This document shows positions 45,400 to 55,925 of a stretch of DNA of 64,000 nucleotides, piece by piece (within the stretch, counting starts at the first letter, position 1; each line of letters starts with the position of its first letter). The DNA lies in the NCBI GenBank assembly GCA_947168585.1, contig CAMVMK010000003.1, positions 1-64,000 on the forward strand, written 5' to 3'. Position numbers and translations under genes: made by a program. The notes beneath the pieces are model-generated. The model did not search any database and was not told the DNA's origin. It worked only from the letters and a program-made list of their open reading frames with translations. The stretch is from an uncultured Fretibacterium sp. (GTDB lineage Bacteria; Synergistota; Synergistia; Synergistales; Aminobacteriaceae).

Positions 45400-46143
45400 A
45401 TGAGCAAAAAAATTTATCTTTACGGAAACTGGAAAATGAACATGACTGCGGCTGAAACAAAGAAATTCTTTGACGAGTTCGCAGGCGTTTACAAGCCCGC
45501 TGATGACCTCGAAATCGGCGTGTTCTCACCGTTCACTTCTCTTTGGGCTTTGGCTGACGGTGCTAAAAAATGCGGTGTCGTCTTCGGTGCTCAAAATGTC
45601 TATTTTGAAGAAAAAGGTGCATTCACCGGCGAAGTTTCTATCCCGATGTTAAAAGAAACCGGCTTAACTCACGTAATTTTAGGACACAGCGAACGCCGTC
45701 ATATTTTCGGAGAAAGCGATGAATTAATCGCTAAAAAAGTTAAGGCTGTCCTCGAAGCAGGTTTGACCCCCGTACTCTGCTACGGCGAAACTCTCGAAGA
45801 ACGCGAAGCCGGTAACACTTTCAAAGTTATGGAGCGTCAATTAAGAAGCGCGATTGACGGACTTCACGATGAAGAAATCGAAAAAATTATTTACGCTTAT
45901 GAACCCGTCTGGGCTATCGGCACAGGAAAATCAGCAACAAGCGCACAGGCTCAGGAAGTCTGCGAGTGGAGCAGAAAATTAATCGGCGATGAAAAAGTCG
46001 TGATTTTATACGGCGGAAGCGTCAAAGGCTCTAACGCTAAAGAATTGCTCTCCATGAAAGACATTGACGGCGCATTAGTCGGCGGTGCTTCATTAAAACC
46101 GGCTTCATTCCTCGAAATTTACACGGCTTATAAAAGCAAGTAG
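45400..46143 (+). CDS. tpiA: Triosephosphate isomerase
   Basis: YGNWKMN, GHSERRHIFGE, AYEPVWAIGTGKSAT, YGGSVKG; start set to ATG 45400. Confidence 0.97.
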   Translation: MSKKIYLYGNWKMNMTAAETKKFFDEFAGVYKPADDLEIGVFSPFTSLWALADGAKKCGVVFGAQNVYFEEKGAFTGEVSIPMLKETGLTHVILGHSERRHIFGESDELIAKKVKAVLEAGLTPVLCYGETLEEREAGNTFKVMERQLRSAIDGLHDEEIEKIIYAYEPVWAIGTGKSATSAQAQEVCEWSRKLIGDEKVVILYGGSVKGSNAKELLSMKDIDGALVGGASLKPASFLEIYTAYKSK

Positions 46144-46209
46144 GAATTAGGAAGTAGGAAGTAAAAAACTCTTAACTTCCTCAAATTAAATTAAAAGGAG
46201 TGAATTTTT

Positions 46210-47889
46210 ATGAAAGCAAAAAGATTTTTACTCGCGTTATTATTAGGCGTTTTCGTGTTCACGGGAGTTTCATTTGCTGAAGTTGAAGACGCTTTGACAC
46301 CTGTACCTGAGCAGTCTGTTTATGCTGTCTTAAAACTCGATGACGCAGGAGCATTCTTAAAATGGATTTTCTCGCAGGAAAATATCGACACTTTCATGCC
46401 GTTAATTCTTGCGTCTGAAAACTCAAATGAAATTATGGGTGCTGTCGAAATGGCAAGGGCTTTTGCTGAAAATACCCCGTTAAGTTCAGTTGCTTTGCTT
46501 GCCGGAGTTACGGGTGATAAAAATCCCGAGCCTTTCTGCAAATTAGCTTTCACGGCCAAGCCCGAAGCTGAAATTTTCGTGAAAAAAATCGCTGACGGTA
46601 CTGCAGAGGCGGCCGACATCGCTAAATTATTAATCGGTAAAAATAATCCTATGGTCTCGCTTGCTGAGAGTATGATTAAAGTCGAAAAGGGCGAAGATAA
46701 TATTCTTCAGGTCGATAACGAATTATTCTTGAAAGCTCAAGACGGAATGATTGTCGCAGGACTTTCAGCAGATGACGTTAAAGCCGCTTTGAACGCACTT
46801 AATGACGAAAGCGCAAGATTTTTCACGGCCAAGACGCGCAGATTTGCCCCTAAAGATTTTGCATGGCTTCACATTGAACCTGACGCTCTTGACACTCTTG
46901 ACGAAGATGACGAGATTGACATTGAAGAAGTTAAAAAATATCTTGAAAAACCTCTTGATGTCGAAATCGGTTTCATGAGAGTTCCGGGAAAATTCTTGAT
47001 GTCATTAGCTTATAATCTTAAAGAAGCTCTTTCGGAAGAATATTATAAAAAAACCGGAATGAAAAAAGATTACCCAAACGTCAAGGGCGGTCATCTTAAT
47101 CCTGCAGGCGTTAAAGCCCCGTTAATAGCTTTCGGCGGATTATTGAATCTCGAAGGCATAAAACTCACTGACGAGGGACTTTCAGCTTGGAAAGAATTTG
47201 TAAGACAGGCAAAAGTACGTTTCGGAATTACTGAAGAAGATTTAACGAATTTATTTAACAGTGCTATATCGTTTGTCATGAACGATAATGTAACTGTCGA
47301 GGGCTTCAAAATTCCTGCCGTTTATATTTCGCAGACAGGAACTGACGGAGCAGCAGAAAGAATTTTCACGAATTTTGAAAAATCTCCGCACTTCCATAAA
47401 GTTCAGGACGGAATTTTGCAGATTGACAGTTCTTTAAGCCCTGCGCCTCTTTTAGTTGCTAAAGACGGCGAAACTTTGAAATTAAATCTTGCTGAACTCG
47501 AAAATGTTTCAGCATCGCCTGAATTAAAACAGGGATTAAAAGAACTTTTAGAAACAGAAGCGTCTTCGGCTTTATGGCTTGATTTCGCGGCTATTCAGTC
47601 TTGGATTTCCGCTCCTGAGAACGGAGTTTTAACAATTCTTGAACCTTTAGCAAGATTTTCGGGGAACGGTGAAATTTTTGACGCTTTCAAAGAAATTTTG
47701 AGCGCGAAATTTTCTGTGCCTTCAATGTCTATACGTTCGGACTCGCTTGAGATTATTCACTCGGAATTTCAAATTGATGAAGATGTTAAGGCCGAAGATG
47801 GTTTAATGTCTAAAATCGTGAAGATCGCAAGAAATTTCATGCCCGCTCCCGTAGAAGATAAAGCTGAAGAAAATACAGAAAGTAAGTAA
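46210..47889 (+). CDS. Exported protein of unknown function
   Basis: 559 aa with signal peptide MKAKRFLLALLLGVFVFTGVSFA. Confidence 0.6.
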   Translation: MKAKRFLLALLLGVFVFTGVSFAEVEDALTPVPEQSVYAVLKLDDAGAFLKWIFSQENIDTFMPLILASENSNEIMGAVEMARAFAENTPLSSVALLAGVTGDKNPEPFCKLAFTAKPEAEIFVKKIADGTAEAADIAKLLIGKNNPMVSLAESMIKVEKGEDNILQVDNELFLKAQDGMIVAGLSADDVKAALNALNDESARFFTAKTRRFAPKDFAWLHIEPDALDTLDEDDEIDIEEVKKYLEKPLDVEIGFMRVPGKFLMSLAYNLKEALSEEYYKKTGMKKDYPNVKGGHLNPAGVKAPLIAFGGLLNLEGIKLTDEGLSAWKEFVRQAKVRFGITEEDLTNLFNSAISFVMNDNVTVEGFKIPAVYISQTGTDGAAERIFTNFEKSPHFHKVQDGILQIDSSLSPAPLLVAKDGETLKLNLAELENVSASPELKQGLKELLETEASSALWLDFAAIQSWISAPENGVLTILEPLARFSGNGEIFDAFKEILSAKFSVPSMSIRSDSLEIIHSEFQIDEDVKAEDGLMSKIVKIARNFMPAPVEDKAEENTESK

Positions 47890-47904
47890 GAGGAGTTAAA
47901 ATTC

Positions 47905-48729
47905 ATGAAAAATTTTTCCATGCTGATTGTTTTATCATCGTTGCTTTTGCGTTCATGCCCGGCCTATGCTGACGGCGTTAAACTCGGTATGCTTCAAAAT
48001 TCTGCAATGACTGAAGAGGGTTTCTTAACCCGCGCCAAGACACAGCCTACGATTTGGACGTGGAAAGTTCTTGATACTAAGCACAGCACGGGAGTTTCCT
48101 ATCATTTTTATGAAGATTTAATTTCTATGCTTATGGCGTTAAATTCCGGTAAAATTGACGAACTTGAACTTCCTAAAGCGTGCGCAGAATACGTTATCAA
48201 TACTAATCCGGATTATGAAATTTGCTGCGTTTCATGTTCAAGGGGAGCTACTTTCAGTTTCGGATTTCTTGAGGACAAAGGCAGGGAATTACAGAAAAAA
48301 TTTGATTATGCTTTAAGCCTCATGCGCAAGGACGGAACTATTGACGCTCTGCAGCTTAAATATTTGCGCAGTCCCGGCAAAATAGAAATTGATCCTGTAA
48401 AATTTGACTCGTTTCCTGAAGCTGAGACAATAAAAATAGCATTGACGGGCGACCTGCCTCCTATAGATTTTGTCGGAACGGACGGAAAACCTAAGGGCTT
48501 TAACGTTGCAATGATAGCTGAAATAGCAAGACGACTCAAAATAAACGTTGAAATTCTTAATGTAACTACAGGCTCAAGAACTCAGGCTTTAACTTCAGGA
48601 AGGGCAAATGTTATATTTTGCTATAGACTGATTGACGGAGCAGAAGTCCAATACGATGCGCCGGAAGGAGTAATTTTCTCACAGCCGTTTTATTATTTTG
48701 ATATATTTGCGCATGTTAAGAAAAAGTAA
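47905..48729 (+). CDS. Periplasmic solute-binding protein, family 3-like
   Basis: KIALTGDLPPIDFVGTDGKPKGFNVAMIAEIARRLKINVEI, signal peptide. Confidence 0.75.
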   Translation: MKNFSMLIVLSSLLLRSCPAYADGVKLGMLQNSAMTEEGFLTRAKTQPTIWTWKVLDTKHSTGVSYHFYEDLISMLMALNSGKIDELELPKACAEYVINTNPDYEICCVSCSRGATFSFGFLEDKGRELQKKFDYALSLMRKDGTIDALQLKYLRSPGKIEIDPVKFDSFPEAETIKIALTGDLPPIDFVGTDGKPKGFNVAMIAEIARRLKINVEILNVTTGSRTQALTSGRANVIFCYRLIDGAEVQYDAPEGVIFSQPFYYFDIFAHVKKK

Positions 48730-48780
48730 GTAATTAAGCGTCTTTACGCTGAAAAATTAAATAAGTCTTGTTAAACACGA

Positions 48781-48820
48781 ACCTCGCGGCTTTTTTATGA
48801 GAGGTCGCGGGGTCTTTTTT
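48781..48820 (+). terminator. Intrinsic terminator
   Basis: ACCTCGCG ... CGCGGGGT followed by CTTTTTT. Confidence 0.7.
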
Positions 48821-48863
48821 ATACACTTTTTTAATTGAAAGGACAGAAATTCAGATAAATACA

Positions 48864-51365
48864 ATGAAAGAGCAAAATATAAAAAATTATTTCAATTTTA
48901 ATATCGACCACGAAAAAACCGGAGCTATGCTTTCAGAAAATGCTTTATGGCTTCTTGACCAGCGTTATTTTGTTCAAAGATTTGACGCTGAAATTTCAGG
49001 CGTAAGAAAAGAGCAGAATTTTTCTGAGTTCGTCCGCAGAGTTTCAAGGACAGTAGCAAGTGCCGAAGTAAATTATTCGAGCGACATCGACTGGATTAAA
49101 ACTCTCGAAAAAAATATCGCCGATGATATTTTGAACAGGAGATTTTTATTTAATTCGCCGTGTTTATTCAGTGCCGGAGCAGGACTGACTATAATTCCGG
49201 AATTCAGCGAATTAATTTACAAAGACGTTGAAGATATGACGCTCGATGACTATAAAAAATTATTCGCGTCTAAAACTAAAAACCAGCAGTTATTTGCGTG
49301 CTTCGTTATAACAGTTCCGGACAGCATTGAAGGAATTTTCGAGAGCGTCAAGAACGCAAGCATTATCAGCAAATTCGGCGGCGGTGTAGGCGGTAACTTC
49401 GGACATTTACGCGAGCACAGTTCCGAAATTGCAGGCGGTACTGGCGGCAGGGCTTCCGGGCCTGTGTCTTTCATGGAAACATGGAACACTATGGGAGCTG
49501 TTGTAGTTCAGGGCGGCAAAAGACGAGCGGCCTTAATGGGAATGTTATTTGACGATCACCCGGATATTTACGACTTTATCGACTGCAAAACTGAAGACGG
49601 AAAATTGTCTTATTTTAATATTTCTGTCGCTATTTCAGATAAATTAATGGAACTTGCCGAAACTGATGAAGAATTTGAACTACATTCACGCGTCGACGGC
49701 AGCACCGTCAGGACTGTAAAAGCTAAGGACTTAATGGAGCATATCTGCGAGGCGGCTTGGAAACGCGGCGATCCTGGAGTATTTTTCATTGACCGGGCAC
49801 GTCAGGATAATATTTTGAAACGCGGAGCAGAATGGGAAATCGAATCGACTAACCCTTGCGGTGAACAGCCTCTGCCGAATTTCACAAGCTGTAATTTAGG
49901 CTCTATAAACGTTGAAATGTTTGTTGACGAAAATAAAAATTTCGACTGGGAAAAATTTTCGGCTCAAACTTTCAGGTCAATTTATTATCTCGATTTAGTC
50001 ATTGATGCCTGTATGTATCCTCTTGAAAAAATCGGCGAAAGAACTAAGGCTATCCGTCCCGTAGGCTTGGGAATTATGGGGCTTGCTGACGCTTCTATAA
50101 TGCAGAATATAGCTTACGGATCGGACGAGTTTAACGCTTTCTGTAAAAAATTAGGCGGATTTTTCGCCCGCAGTGCTTTAATGTCGAGCATTAAAATCGT
50201 TACGGATAATAAAAAACCTCCGTTCCCTGAGCATAATTTAGTCAAAGATTTATTCGCCGGTTATAAACTTCCTGAGAATGAAGACGAATATTTTGAACTT
50301 TTAACTCACATGAGACGCGAGGGGGAAATTCCAACGACTTTACTTAACACCCTCGAAAAATTTGAATTTGAAGACGGAGTTTTTGCTCTTGAAAATTTAT
50401 TTGAGGGGAACATGAGAAACTCCCGCAGGCTTTCTATTGCTCCTACGGGTTCTATTTCAATGTTATTAGATACAAGCTCGGGAATTGAACCTAATTTCGC
50501 GTGGTCTTGGAACAGAAGAATTATGAAAACTGACGGCTCAGGCTTTGAAGACCGCGATTTCTGGCACAAACTTTTAACTCCCGAACAGCGTGCAGAATAC
50601 AGGGCTTCAAACGGTCATCTTTCAGACCCTGCTTATGTTACGGCTTACGACATTACGACACAGCAGCATGTTAATGTTACGGGGATTTTTGCTCAGATTA
50701 TCGACAGCGGAATAAGCAAGACCGTCAATCTGCCTAACTCTGCAACTGTTGAAGATGTCCGCCGTGTTTATAAAGACTGCTACAGCATGGGGTGCAAAGG
50801 CATAACGATTTACAGAGACGGCTCGCGTTCGTTCCAGCCTATTGAGATTAAAAAAGAAGACGGAGCTAAAGAACCAGAAGAATTAGTGCCGGAAGTTAAA
50901 TATAAAAAAGTCAAAGAACGTCCCGGCCTCGTTGTCTTCGGAAAAACTATAAAAGACACAACTCCTTGGGGAAGCATTTACGTTACTTTGAATTTTGACG
51001 GCAAAGAACCTTTTGAAATTTTTATCAATGTCGGCAAAAGCGGCTCGGAACTCAAAGCAATGACCGAAGCATTATCACGTGTAATTTCAATCGGACTTAG
51101 AAGCGGATGCAGTCTCGAAGATTTTATCGACACGTTAAAAGGCTTAAGCGGCAAAGAATATTGGATGTTAAACTGCGATGACGATCATGTAGCGCGCTCA
51201 ATTCCGGACGCTATAGCGTTGCTGCTTGAAAAATTAATCGACCGTCAGACCATGAACGCAAGACTTCAGGATAAGTCTTTAATATGCCCGGACTGCGGCT
51301 CGCCTTTGGAAATGATTTCAGGCTGTGAATACTGTTTCTCGTGCGGCTACTCACCCTGCAAATAA
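48864..51365 (+). CDS. nrdJ: Adenosylcobalamin-dependent (class II) ribonucleotide reductase
   Basis: 833 aa; NPCGEQPLPNFTSCNLGSIN, APTGSIS, C-terminal CPDCGSPLEMISGCEYCFSCGYSPC. Confidence 0.92.
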   Translation: MKEQNIKNYFNFNIDHEKTGAMLSENALWLLDQRYFVQRFDAEISGVRKEQNFSEFVRRVSRTVASAEVNYSSDIDWIKTLEKNIADDILNRRFLFNSPCLFSAGAGLTIIPEFSELIYKDVEDMTLDDYKKLFASKTKNQQLFACFVITVPDSIEGIFESVKNASIISKFGGGVGGNFGHLREHSSEIAGGTGGRASGPVSFMETWNTMGAVVVQGGKRRAALMGMLFDDHPDIYDFIDCKTEDGKLSYFNISVAISDKLMELAETDEEFELHSRVDGSTVRTVKAKDLMEHICEAAWKRGDPGVFFIDRARQDNILKRGAEWEIESTNPCGEQPLPNFTSCNLGSINVEMFVDENKNFDWEKFSAQTFRSIYYLDLVIDACMYPLEKIGERTKAIRPVGLGIMGLADASIMQNIAYGSDEFNAFCKKLGGFFARSALMSSIKIVTDNKKPPFPEHNLVKDLFAGYKLPENEDEYFELLTHMRREGEIPTTLLNTLEKFEFEDGVFALENLFEGNMRNSRRLSIAPTGSISMLLDTSSGIEPNFAWSWNRRIMKTDGSGFEDRDFWHKLLTPEQRAEYRASNGHLSDPAYVTAYDITTQQHVNVTGIFAQIIDSGISKTVNLPNSATVEDVRRVYKDCYSMGCKGITIYRDGSRSFQPIEIKKEDGAKEPEELVPEVKYKKVKERPGLVVFGKTIKDTTPWGSIYVTLNFDGKEPFEIFINVGKSGSELKAMTEALSRVISIGLRSGCSLEDFIDTLKGLSGKEYWMLNCDDDHVARSIPDAIALLLEKLIDRQTMNARLQDKSLICPDCGSPLEMISGCEYCFSCGYSPCK

Positions 51366-51401
51366 TTTAGGAGTTAGGAGTTAGGAAGTTTTTCTTAGCT
51401 C

Positions 51402-53011
51402 CTAATTTTTTATTTCAGATAATTTTACGATAATAATTTCGTCACTATATTTCGATACCCATCCGTCATTCGGAAATGCAGGCATTAATTTAGCGTGTTC
51501 TTTAATAGCGTTCATATCCGTGCCGCTTTTCAACGGAATATAATTATAGCCGTGATTGTTCATGAACATTGCAGGCCTGTCGGGTTTTATGCTGCCTCCC
51601 CATAACATTGCAGACCTTCCTATGACTTCTCCGCGCAAATAATTTTTCGTGTATTTGAATTTATATTCGCCGAAAATAACAAGCTCCCTGTCGTCAAAGC
51701 TGTAACCGATTTTATTTCTTATCTCATCGTCAATCATTTCGGCAAGTTCTAAATCTTTATAATAACGCTGCTGGTCTGATACATTCAGCAATGAAGAATT
51801 TTGAGACTGATAAAATCCAAAAATCAAAATTAATGCCAACCAAATATAAACATTACGCTTATTTTTCATGTGAAGCAGAGTATAGAAAAATAAAAAAGCC
51901 GTAACCAAAGGCAGTGCATGAACGTGTCTTTCTGACGGAATACCTCCGGCGGCAACAGCTATAACTATTCCGCAAAGTAAAAACCATATGCCCGTTAATC
52001 TGAAAAGATTTTTATTTTTAACGTTTTTCTGCTTGAATATAAAAATCAGGAAAATTATTACTGCAGGGAAAAATAATGAACATCCGTGCAAGCCTCTCGA
52101 ATGAAAATGTTCTAAAAGACTTACGCCGTCATGAGCAAATGAACTTACTAAAGGATATTTCGCAAGAGCTTCAATAGCAGGGTCAACAATAAGATTTAAG
52201 ACCGGATTATTTGCAAAAAATAAAGAATACAGATAAACACTGATCATCAGCGCGGCTTTTTGAAAGGAATACCCCCCCCTAATTGTCGTATAACATACAC
52301 AGATAATTCACTCTTCACAAAAAAACGAAGAATAAAATAATTTAATACGAAATAAAAGGCTATTCCCGCCGCAGTCGCTAAAATTATCATACTTAAATCA
52401 CGCTTGTCCGCAGTTTCGCTGCGCAAAATATATACAGCTAAAAGTCCTGCAAATACAAGCACCACCATAGGCTGATGGACAGATATTATTAAAATAAGTA
52501 ACAATACTGCGCCGATAAGCTGACGATAATTTTTTCTTATTATCCCTTCCGTCATGATATATGCGCATATCGGAGACAAAAATACAGCAAACATAACCTC
52601 TGTAGCCATCATCGTAAAATAAATAATTTCGACCCAGACTTTTGACGAAAGATAAAATAAACAAAAAGCAAGCTCAGCATAAATATTTTTATAATTGCTG
52701 TAATGTTTGAACACAGAAAGCCAAAGCAGACAGCTTATAATTAAGAAAACACACGCTAAAAGATTTGTCGAAAAAAGATTTAAGCGGAGATTAATTCCCT
52801 CAAAAAGCCACTCAAGAATCGATAAACCAAATCTCCCCTCTTCATAATTCCATAAAGAATTAATATAAGGCGCGTCAAATAAATAATTTGCTGTGTCAAT
52901 GCCGATATTATAATTAAACAGGCGTACAGCGTAAATAAATAATATTAAAAGAGAACTGAAAATAATTATTGCAATGTTGTCCTTAAGATAATTATTAATT
53001 TTTAGAGACAT
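51402..53011 (-). CDS. GtrII-like glucosyltransferase/membrane protein, split by frameshift at a G8 tract
   Basis: Two adjacent ORFs (52247-53011, 51402-52247); polytopic. Adding one G to the tract (52272-52279 on + as C8) would join ...RQLGGG-YSFQKAALMISVYLYS.... Confidence 0.65.
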
Positions 53012-53141
53012 CTTTAATATCGTTCCTCCGTTTCTTAAAATTTCAAAGATTATAACAAAACTAATTTATTTTTAATTGCATATTATCTAAGTAGGTTATA
53101 TAATTCCCCGAAAATAATTTTTATTTAAGGGGGATTTTTTT

Positions 53142-54074
53142 ATGTCAAAAATTTATTCTTCAATAGAAGAACTCATAGGCTACACTCCTTTGCTCGAACT
53201 TACGAAAATCGAAAAAAGATTTAATCTCGAAGCTAAAATTTTCGCCAAGCTCGAATATTTTAATCCGGCAGGAAGCGTCAAAGACCGCGTGGCTCAAGAA
53301 ATGATTAACGAGGCCGAAAAATCCGGACAGCTCAAGCCCGGCAGCGTCATCATCGAACCTACAAGCGGCAACACAGGTATCGGACTTGCGTCAGTAGCAG
53401 CGGCTCGAGGCTATAAAATCATCATCGTTATGCCCGAAACTATGTCAATCGAACGCAGAAAAATATTAAAGGCTTACGGTGCTGAACTCGTTTTAACTGA
53501 AGGCTCTAAGGGCATGAAAGGAGCAATCGAAAAAGCCGAAGAACTTGCAAAAGAAATTTCCGTGAGTTTTATTCCGGGTCAGTTCGTAAACCCCGCTAAC
53601 CCTGCCGTCCATAGAGCTACTACAGGCCCCGAAATTTGGCAGGATACAGACGGCAAAGTCGATATTTTTATCGCTGGTGTCGGTACAGGCGGAACTTTAA
53701 CAGGCGCTGGAGAGTATCTTAAATCGAAAAATCCCAACGTCAAAATCATCGCCGTTGAACCTGCAAGTTCTCCTGTTTTATCAACAGGAAAATCCGGCCC
53801 GCATAAAATTCAAGGCATCGGAGCAGGCTTTGTCCCGAAAGTTTTGAACACTAAAATTTATGATGAAGTCTTCCCTGTCGAAAATGATGACGCTATCCAA
53901 ACGGCAAAATTAACGGGCTATCTTGAGGGCTTTTTAGTGGGAATTTCATCGGGCGCGGCTTTACATGCTGCTGTTGAAACGGCTGAACGGGACGAAAATA
54001 AAGGGAAAAATATCGTCGTGATTTTACCGGACGGCGGCGAAAAATATTTATCTACCGAATTATTTGCAGATTAG
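53142..54074 (+). CDS. cysK: Cysteine synthase
   Basis: [54 protein letters not shown]. Confidence 0.95.
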   Translation: MSKIYSSIEELIGYTPLLELTKIEKRFNLEAKIFAKLEYFNPAGSVKDRVAQEMINEAEKSGQLKPGSVIIEPTSGNTGIGLASVAAARGYKIIIVMPETMSIERRKILKAYGAELVLTEGSKGMKGAIEKAEELAKEISVSFIPGQFVNPANPAVHRATTGPEIWQDTDGKVDIFIAGVGTGGTLTGAGEYLKSKNPNVKIIAVEPASSPVLSTGKSGPHKIQGIGAGFVPKVLNTKIYDEVFPVENDDAIQTAKLTGYLEGFLVGISSGAALHAAVETAERDENKGKNIVVILPDGGEKYLSTELFAD

Positions 54075-54186
54075 TGAGCAGCATAAAGGGTAAGTTTTTT
54101 CACTTCCTACTTCCTAATTCCTAACTCCTACTTACCTTACTTGTTATATAATTTCCTAAAAATAATCAGGAATTAGGAATGAAAAA

Positions 54187-54990
54187 ATGATTAAAGATAT
54201 TTTAGCGTCTGTATGCACGGAACTTGAAAATCAAAACGAAAATATTAATATTAACTTCAACGGCATTAAGGACAGCACCGAAAAGGCTTTCAAAAATTTT
54301 CAGGCCGCTTTATTTCCTTTGCACGTTAATCACGAGGCCAAGAGCATTAAAGAAAATCTTGAAACGGCGTGCGAATTTTTAAGTATCTCGATTGAAAGAA
54401 TTATTCACGATAAAATTAAAGCCGGAGAAATTACAGAAAATTTATTGAAAAAACTCCCGAAAATACGCGAAATTTTATTTACTGACATCACTGCGGCTTA
54501 TCAAGGAGACCCGGCGGCTAAAAGCGGCGATGAAATTATTTTGGCTTATCCGGCTTTTACGGCTATAAGCGCGTACAGAATTGCTCATGAACTTTATATT
54601 ATGGGCGCGCATTTAACCGCAAGAATTATCACTGAATACGCTCACAGATTGACAGGCATTGACATTCACCCGGGCGCGGATATAGGCGGATATTTTTTCA
54701 TTGATCACGGCACGGGTGTTGTCATCGGCGAGACTTCAACAATCGGAAATCATGTAAAACTTTACCAGAATGTTACTATCGGTGCTAAGAGTTTTGCCGC
54801 TCACCCTGACGGAACTTTAGTCAAAGGCATTAAACGACATCCCGATATAGGAAATAACGTCATAATTTACGCAGGAGCTACGATTTTGGGCGGCGATACT
54901 AAAATCGGCGATAACTGCGTAATCGGCGGCAACGTATGGCTCACTCACTCCGTCCCCGCAGGCCGCGTTGTCGTTAATGATGAGGGATGA
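54187..54990 (+). CDS. cysE: Serine O-acetyltransferase
   Basis: HRLTGIDIHPGADIGGYFFIDHGTGVVIGETSTIGNHVKLYQNVTIGAKS; hexapeptide repeats. Confidence 0.93.
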   Translation: MIKDILASVCTELENQNENININFNGIKDSTEKAFKNFQAALFPLHVNHEAKSIKENLETACEFLSISIERIIHDKIKAGEITENLLKKLPKIREILFTDITAAYQGDPAAKSGDEIILAYPAFTAISAYRIAHELYIMGAHLTARIITEYAHRLTGIDIHPGADIGGYFFIDHGTGVVIGETSTIGNHVKLYQNVTIGAKSFAAHPDGTLVKGIKRHPDIGNNVIIYAGATILGGDTKIGDNCVIGGNVWLTHSVPAGRVVVNDEG

Positions 54991-55919
54991 GAAAAAATTT
55001 CTTTTATTAAATTATCCGTGAAAATCCTTGCTCCTCTTTTATTCAGATGATCAGCATCAACAAAAATAGAATAATCATCCGTATAACGTTCGTCTTGCGA
55101 ATAATCTAAATATTCAACGCCGGTCTTCTTTACTATTTCTTTAATTATCCCGTGAAATTCTCTTAAAAAATCCGGGTCGTTATTTTTTACTGCATCATTA
55201 TATCCGCGTATAAACGGTGTTGTGATTAAAATAATTCTTGCTTTAAGCCCTTTTAATTCTTCTATCATTTTATAAAGAGCTTCGACAGCTTCATAATTAT
55301 AAATTCTTTTTCCGTTCTCATCGAATTTTCCATAAACTAAATGCTCTTTATAGCGGGCCTCAGCGTTGCGTCCGTCCGTGCCGCTTTCAAAAAAACTTTC
55401 GTCCGGTTTATAAAGTCTTTCAACAAACATTCTGATATTATCCGGGAGTAAGGCCGGGAAATAGTTTATAAAAATGTCGCTAATTAAATCATACTGCTCG
55501 ATAAACTCGGCCGGAAGAAATTTATAATAACGCGAGTTTTTGCTTGCAAAATCCGGCTTTTGAGTTTCCGGGACTCCCAAAAAAGAAAAATACGATACGG
55601 GAATAAAAACTAATACGCCTTTTTGAATTTTACTTTTATAATTTTGCAGAATTTTATAATCGTATAAATATGTCTGGGCAGCTAAAGCAAAATTAAAACA
55701 TGTATATTTATCGCGCAAATCCGTGTAATTAAAATCACCCTGTCCATGACTTGAGCCGAAATTGCAAATTTGAATATTATCCGGGACTTCTCCTGCTAAA
55801 TCTCCTAAATTATAAAGATCTAATTTTCTTTCAGCCCGAATATAAATTGTGTTTATTCCAAGCACGATAATTAAAAGCACGGAAATATAAATTAAAATTT
55901 TACTCAAAAATTTCTTCAT
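54945..55919 (-). CDS. Membrane-anchored SGNH-like protein, partner of MBOAT acyltransferase
   Basis: 324 aa, N-terminal TM, IQICNFGSSHGQGDFNY and C-terminal FVDADHLNKRGARIF. Confidence 0.65.
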   Translation of the reverse strand: MKKFLSKILIYISVLLIIVLGINTIYIRAERKLDLYNLGDLAGEVPDNIQICNFGSSHGQGDFNYTDLRDKYTCFNFALAAQTYLYDYKILQNYKSKIQKGVLVFIPVSYFSFLGVPETQKPDFASKNSRYYKFLPAEFIEQYDLISDIFINYFPALLPDNIRMFVERLYKPDESFFESGTDGRNAEARYKEHLVYGKFDENGKRIYNYEAVEALYKMIEELKGLKARIILITTPFIRGYNDAVKNNDPDFLREFHGIIKEIVKKTGVEYLDYSQDERYTDDYSIFVDADHLNKRGARIFTDNLIKEIFSHPSSLTTTRPAGTE

Positions 55920-55925
55920 GATTTT

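Noticed and set aside
48730-48863. Cobalamin riboswitch upstream of the B12-dependent RNR
   Set aside because: The short leader shows only a terminator-like hairpin; no recognisable B12-box could be read.
54945-54990. Overlap of cysE and the minus-strand SGNH gene as a designed antisense pair
   Set aside because: A 46-bp tail-to-tail overlap is common in compact genomes; no further evidence.
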